64,000 bases of DNA from Coleofasciculus sp. FACHB-T130. Its GTDB lineage: Bacteria; Cyanobacteriota; Cyanobacteriia; Cyanobacteriales; FACHB-T130. A model generated the notes under the pieces. The model did no database searches. It saw only the letters and a list, made by a program, of their open reading frames with translations, and had not been told where the DNA came from. Both the position numbers and the translations under genes were made by a program. Each line of letters opens with the position of its first letter. Position 1 is the stretch's first letter. Below are positions 60,676 through 64,000 of the stretch, one piece after another. The stretch covers positions 1 to 64,000 of the forward strand of contig NZ_JACJOG010000002.1 in assembly GCF_014695375.1 (NCBI RefSeq). The letters are read 5' to 3'.

Positions 60676-62022
60676 CTAGTTGGGGAGAGCCAAATAGGGG
60701 AATGCGGGTTGTAACGGCTTGTGTCCTTGTGCTGGATTACCCGGTGCGCCGTCGTAGGACACGTTATCACTCGTAACCTTCCCCTCGGTGACGACGCTTA
60801 AGGTGATGTCGATGACATCATCTTTTATCAAGCGACCCCGAATCGGGCTACCTTTGGCATTCAGGGCGTTGGCGTATCCGCTGGGTCCCCTAGTGTCGAT
60901 TCGCATCACGTCTGGCAAAAAGGCACCCAATAAGGCGTTCGCTCGTTGCTCGGTATTCCCAAAAGCTAACAGCGTCTTTTTCGCTTCCCCGACGATTGGC
61001 CCAGCGATATTCGCAGCCGGTTGTTGACCCGCCAGAGCAGCAGCTTCAAAACCAGGACTAACGGTGTTTAGGGCGTTCAGGAAGTCGTTTGTGACGACAA
61101 GACCCTCGTTGATCGCCGGTCGAGCCAGCCGCTCAAACTGAGTAAATTTGCCGTTTGCTCCGGGCACTGAAATTGTTTCCCAGACATCAAAAGTGGTTGC
61201 GGAGGTCGAGCCTTGTAAGAATTTAATCGGTACTCGGACTGCGATCGCGTTGACGTTGTATCCTTTGGTAAAATCAATAGCTTGTTCGGGCGGACGGAAC
61301 CCAGAAACTGCGGGACCGATGCCAAGAAAAGCAGCGCGAACCCGGAAATATTGCTCAACGTCGAAGAAGAATGGATCTTCCCGGAGTCCCGCAAATACGG
61401 CTAAGTTAGCGCCACCGCCGGATACCTGATTAACGATTGGCGGCGCACTGGGGTTGGGATTCAGCGGGGTGGTGCGGAGGTTCTTGGTTTGGAGAACAAT
61501 TGCACCGTCCCGGATGGCGGTCATCGTGATGGTTTGTTGGCGATTCGCATCCGGTGGGCTAAAGGTGAATTGTAGAACCACATCTTCCTTACCCGTGGGA
61601 GTGGCGTCATTATTCCCCACCCGCGATACTTTGAACTCGTACTTGGCTCTGGTACTGAAGTAATACTGCTGACGCGCTAGCGATCGCGGGTTCGTATTCA
61701 TAATCAAGACCAGATCGTTTTGAGACGCATTCGGGTTCTGATCTTTTTCCCGGAATACAAACAGGTCAGTTAAATTAAGGTTGCGTCCCTTGGCATCTAC
61801 CTCACCATCATCATGGTCAGAAGCTTTGAGATAGAGAGGTGTCATCCCAGCGATCAAAGCTAATCCTAAAACAAGTACGCCCAAACCGATTGGGTTTCTT
61901 AAACCAAAGCGACGCGAAGGTTTTTTAGGGGAAGTTGCAATTTTGTTGAGAGGAGCCGCAGTTTCTTTCACAGGAACACAAGTTTTTTGCTTCATTTCAG
62001 TTTTTCCTAAAGATGTATCCAT
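60676..62022 (-). CDS. DUF4331 domain-containing protein
   Basis: 448 residues; ATG at 61993-61995 (MKQKTC) is a second possible start. A membrane helix at about 46-66 (IGLGVLVLGLALIAGMTPLY) is followed by SDHDDGEVDAKGRNLNLTDL FVFRE, which opens the DUF4331 domain. Later stretches such as KNLRTTPLNPNPSAP, FAGLREDPFFFDVEQYF and RPAINEGLVVTNDFLNALN fit the domain. The acidic SDHDDGE could bind a metal. The protein is probably anchored and faces the periplasm. Function unknown. It lies upstream of the TPR and NicO genes in the same orientation, though a repeat element intervenes. Confidence 0.87.
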   Translation of the reverse strand: MDTSLGKTEMKQKTCVPVKETAAPLNKIATSPKKPSRRFGLRNPIGLGVLVLGLALIAGMTPLYLKASDHDDGEVDAKGRNLNLTDLFVFREKDQNPNASQNDLVLIMNTNPRSLARQQYYFSTRAKYEFKVSRVGNNDATPTGKEDVVLQFTFSPPDANRQQTITMTAIRDGAIVLQTKNLRTTPLNPNPSAPPIVNQVSGGGANLAVFAGLREDPFFFDVEQYFRVRAAFLGIGPAVSGFRPPEQAIDFTKGYNVNAIAVRVPIKFLQGSTSATTFDVWETISVPGANGKFTQFERLARPAINEGLVVTNDFLNALNTVSPGFEAAALAGQQPAANIAGPIVGEAKKTLLAFGNTEQRANALLGAFLPDVMRIDTRGPSGYANALNAKGSPIRGRLIKDDVIDITLSVVTEGKVTSDNVSYDGAPGNPAQGHKPLQPAFPYLALPN

Positions 62023-62318
62023 TCAGTCACTTATTGGTGCGGAATGGGAATGTTTATCTTCTTTTGAATCGCTAGGCTTAAAAGAAGTACGGCTCAGAGC
62101 TAGTTATGGATTCTTCCGAAAGTTAAAAATCAATCTTTAACTTGTTTTGGCAATTCTATTACCACTAGATTTTCGCTCTTTCCCTAACCTCTGCATTGAG
62201 GAAATCGCAATTATCAAAAATACAGTGATAAAACAAATCCCTGTTGGTTTATTGGCGTCCCACCAACAAAGGCACGATTGCACCTTTCCTCAATAACCAC
62301 CCAGAAAATGCTGGGAAC

Positions 62319-63056
62319 TCAACTAGTGATTTTTTGTTTTTTTCTATTGTTTTTCACATGAGAAACTGCCCCTAAAGTACCCAAAGCTAAAATGCCTAAT
62401 GTTCCAGAGGGTTCGGGAATGCTTGCAGTGCTACTTTCAGCGCTAGTTGTAACTCCGGTTAGTGCGATCGCGTATCTTCCACTGGTAGCGCTCGTACCTG
62501 TAAAGCCGCTCAAGGAAAGGTTTCCGCCCGAACCCATCGGTTCTAGAGTTCCATCCGCTCCAGCCGAGAAAATTTTCCCAGATGCACTTACAGGATCGTA
62601 ACCAGAGCTAGCAATCGCTAAATAGTAAATACCAGATTGAGCGGGAGAAAAACCACCAGAGGATAAAACTGATTGTGAATTTAAGCCAGGGATATCGTCA
62701 TTCCCATAAATGCCCTTACCAGCCGCATCAAACAAGAATAACTGCGGGTCTTCAAGCAGCTCGGTTGGGGTACCTAAAACATTATCAACTGGGAGTCCTA
62801 CCAGCGTATCCAGGCTAATTGTTGTCGCCGAGAATGTCTGTCCTCCGGTCAGAAAAATTTGGAATAAGTCAGCATCATTATCAGAAAGTGTCCCAGTAAT
62901 AAACTCTAGTATTTGCGACCCTGATGGGATAATTTTTGCTGTATTTAGAGTCTTCCCAGCATCACTTTTCTCTGTGAATGTGGCAGCTTGGGCATGAGCT
63001 GATGATAACCCTGTAACCAGTACCGATATGGCGGTTATCTGCGCTAGTTTTTTCAT
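62319..63056 (-). CDS. PEP-CTERM-anchored exported protein
   Basis: 245 residues. A Sec signal (MKKLAQITAISVLVTGLSSA, cleavage likely after AQA) leads to a beta-rich domain with DNDADLFQIFLTGGQTFSAT, YYLAIASSGYDPVSASG and GRYAIALTG, resembling pre-peptidase C-like and DVUA0089-type modules. The C-terminus is the sorting signal: IPEPSGTLGILALGTLGAVS then a basic cluster. Such proteins are processed by exosortase and displayed at the cell surface, often with extracellular polysaccharide. No exosortase gene is in the window. Confidence 0.9.
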   Translation of the reverse strand: MKKLAQITAISVLVTGLSSAHAQAATFTEKSDAGKTLNTAKIIPSGSQILEFITGTLSDNDADLFQIFLTGGQTFSATTISLDTLVGLPVDNVLGTPTELLEDPQLFLFDAAGKGIYGNDDIPGLNSQSVLSSGGFSPAQSGIYYLAIASSGYDPVSASGKIFSAGADGTLEPMGSGGNLSLSGFTGTSATSGRYAIALTGVTTSAESSTASIPEPSGTLGILALGTLGAVSHVKNNRKKQKITS

Positions 63057-63537
63057 TGGCGGCTTCTACCTCAGTGGAATCGGAAGGATTCCCTTTTTGA
63101 TTTCTTGACTAAAAAAGATACGGCGATGGATTGGTTATGGATTGTTTTACAGCTCAATATATGTCTCAAGATAGAGAATGAAACTAGAAGCGCGAGTCAA
63201 AAAAAAGCAAAATCCAGCAGGCATTTCTTGTTCTTGGTTCTGAAAAACGCCTTAGATATTTCTGTTGAGCCTGTAACTTGACTCATCTGTAAATTTGCTT
63301 TAAAAATCTATCTCGTGATAGATACAAACAAATAATTGGGTAGCAAGATTAGTGAAAAATGGGGAACACATTTGCCTAACTCAAGAGAAAGCGATCGCAA
63401 GTGCAACACTCATATCACCCGGCGTTGCATAACACCAATCGGGCGATCGCCCCTGCTATCAGAGAGTCGTGGGATGTCAGATGGATAATTGTTACAGTGG
63501 TTAAAATCTGGTGTAACTATCGTCGCGTACTCTCATT
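63057..63537. other. Intergenic region upstream of the ABC transporter gene
   Basis: 481 bp between divergent genes, holding both promoters. A HIP1 octamer lies in the middle. No gene, terminator or recognised operator was seen. Confidence 0.5.
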
Positions 63538-64000
63538 TTGTCCCGTAAAAAATCCCGCAATCAAATCCAAAGCAGCCAAAAGGCGCATCCCCTCAAGCGT
63601 CTGATTGACTATGGACGCAACTATCGCGTTCAAATTTGGCAGGCAAGTGTTTGTTCAATTCTCAATAAAATCTTTGACTTAGCCCCACCCGCCTTGATCG
63701 GTGCAGCGGTGGATGTGGTGGTGAAGCAACAAGACTCAGCGATCGCTCAATTTGGCGTCAAAGATGTTTTTTGGCAACTCCTGATCCTAAGCTTCCTCAG
63801 CTTCATTATCTGGGGGCTGGAATCTATCTTTGAGTACGCCTATGCCCTGCTTTGGCGCAATCTCGCCCAGGATATTGAACACGACTTGCGCCTGGATGCC
63901 TACAGCCATATCCAAGAACTGGAACTGGCTTATTTTGAAGAGCGCAGCACTGGCGGTTTGATGTCTATCCTGAATGACGATATCAATCAGCTGGAACGCT
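63538..64000 (+). CDS. ABC transporter, fused permease-ATPase type (partial, runs off the end)
   Basis: The frame opens at 63517 after TAA, and the only usable start is TTG at 63538, giving [20 protein letters not shown] and [20 protein letters not shown]. About 154 residues are visible. Two membrane segments are present in the exporter-type transmembrane domain. The helix linker [20 protein letters not shown] and [20 protein letters not shown] is strongly conserved in ABC exporters before the third helix. The ATP-binding domain lies beyond the window. Substrate unknown. No Shine-Dalgarno is obvious, so the start is uncertain. Confidence 0.88.
   Translation, partial: MSRKKSRNQIQSSQKAHPLKRLIDYGRNYRVQIWQASVCSILNKIFDLAPPALIGAAVDVVVKQQDSAIAQFGVKDVFWQLLILSFLSFIIWGLESIFEYAYALLWRNLAQDIEHDLRLDAYSHIQELELAYFEERSTGGLMSILNDDINQLER

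Overview
The window is cyanobacterial chromosome, most likely from a filamentous beta-cyanobacterium. The HIP1 octamer GCGATCGC occurs throughout. There is an NDH-1MS-type CO2-uptake locus (ndhF3, ndhD3, cupA and a probable cupS), a ccmK3-ccmK4 carboxysome shell pair, and a fused pyrF-pyrE gene. SLH/GHL10, PEP-CTERM, pentapeptide and Uma2 proteins fit the same group. The genus is not determined. No rRNA, tRNA or CRISPR array was seen.

Layout. 1-4.5 kb: the tail of an IS630-like transposase, a probable unannotated 28-residue membrane peptide gene, Uma2 and DUF4419 proteins, and a pentapeptide-repeat protein. 4.5-7.8 kb: glycogen phosphorylase facing a DUF924 protein. 8-14.5 kb: a signalling block made of a 1301-residue hybrid histidine kinase, a single-domain response regulator, and an Hpt-REC-REC-GGDEF protein. 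The kinase carries a canonical LOV domain and a DXCF-type cyanobacteriochrome GAF domain. 14.7-21.1 kb: the CO2-uptake locus, with a Tat-exported beta-carbonic anhydrase inserted between ndhF3 and ndhD3 and the fasciclin gene (probable cupS) convergent to cupA. 21.8-35.2 kb: a housekeeping mix of a PLP dehydratase, an SLH glycosidase-like protein, a ferritin-like protein, a deacetylase, pyrFE next to a decayed pyrE copy, a TPR protein, a hydrolase, a rhodanese and a UbiG-like methyltransferase. 35.5-36.3 kb: ccmK3-ccmK4. 36.8-44.6 kb: a cluster with a PqqD/RRE-like protein, an HPr-kinase-like protein, two PF14907-type nucleotidyltransferase-like proteins, two GT2 enzymes, an SDR and an SMP-30 protein. 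44.8-47.4 kb: htpX, a glycosyltransferase and a DUF547 protein. 48.4-56.7 kb: a CHAT-STAND-WD40 protein facing a caspase-like peptidase and an alpha/beta hydrolase. 57-63 kb: a NicO-type metal transporter in an operon with a TPR protein, a DUF4331 protein, and a PEP-CTERM protein. From 63.5 kb an ABC transporter runs off the end.

Strongest candidates for undescribed biology: (1) the 36.8-44.6 kb cluster, which has the tailoring enzymes seen in some lasso-peptide loci but no cyclase or leader peptidase, and whose PqqD protein has a tail starting with a leader-like [YF]xxPxL motif; (2) the CHAT-STAND-WD40, caspase-like and hydrolase locus, which resembles a conflict or cell-death module; (3) the dual LOV plus cyanobacteriochrome kinase; and (4) the carbonic anhydrase inside the CO2-uptake operon. 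All calls come from reading the sequence. No database search was run.
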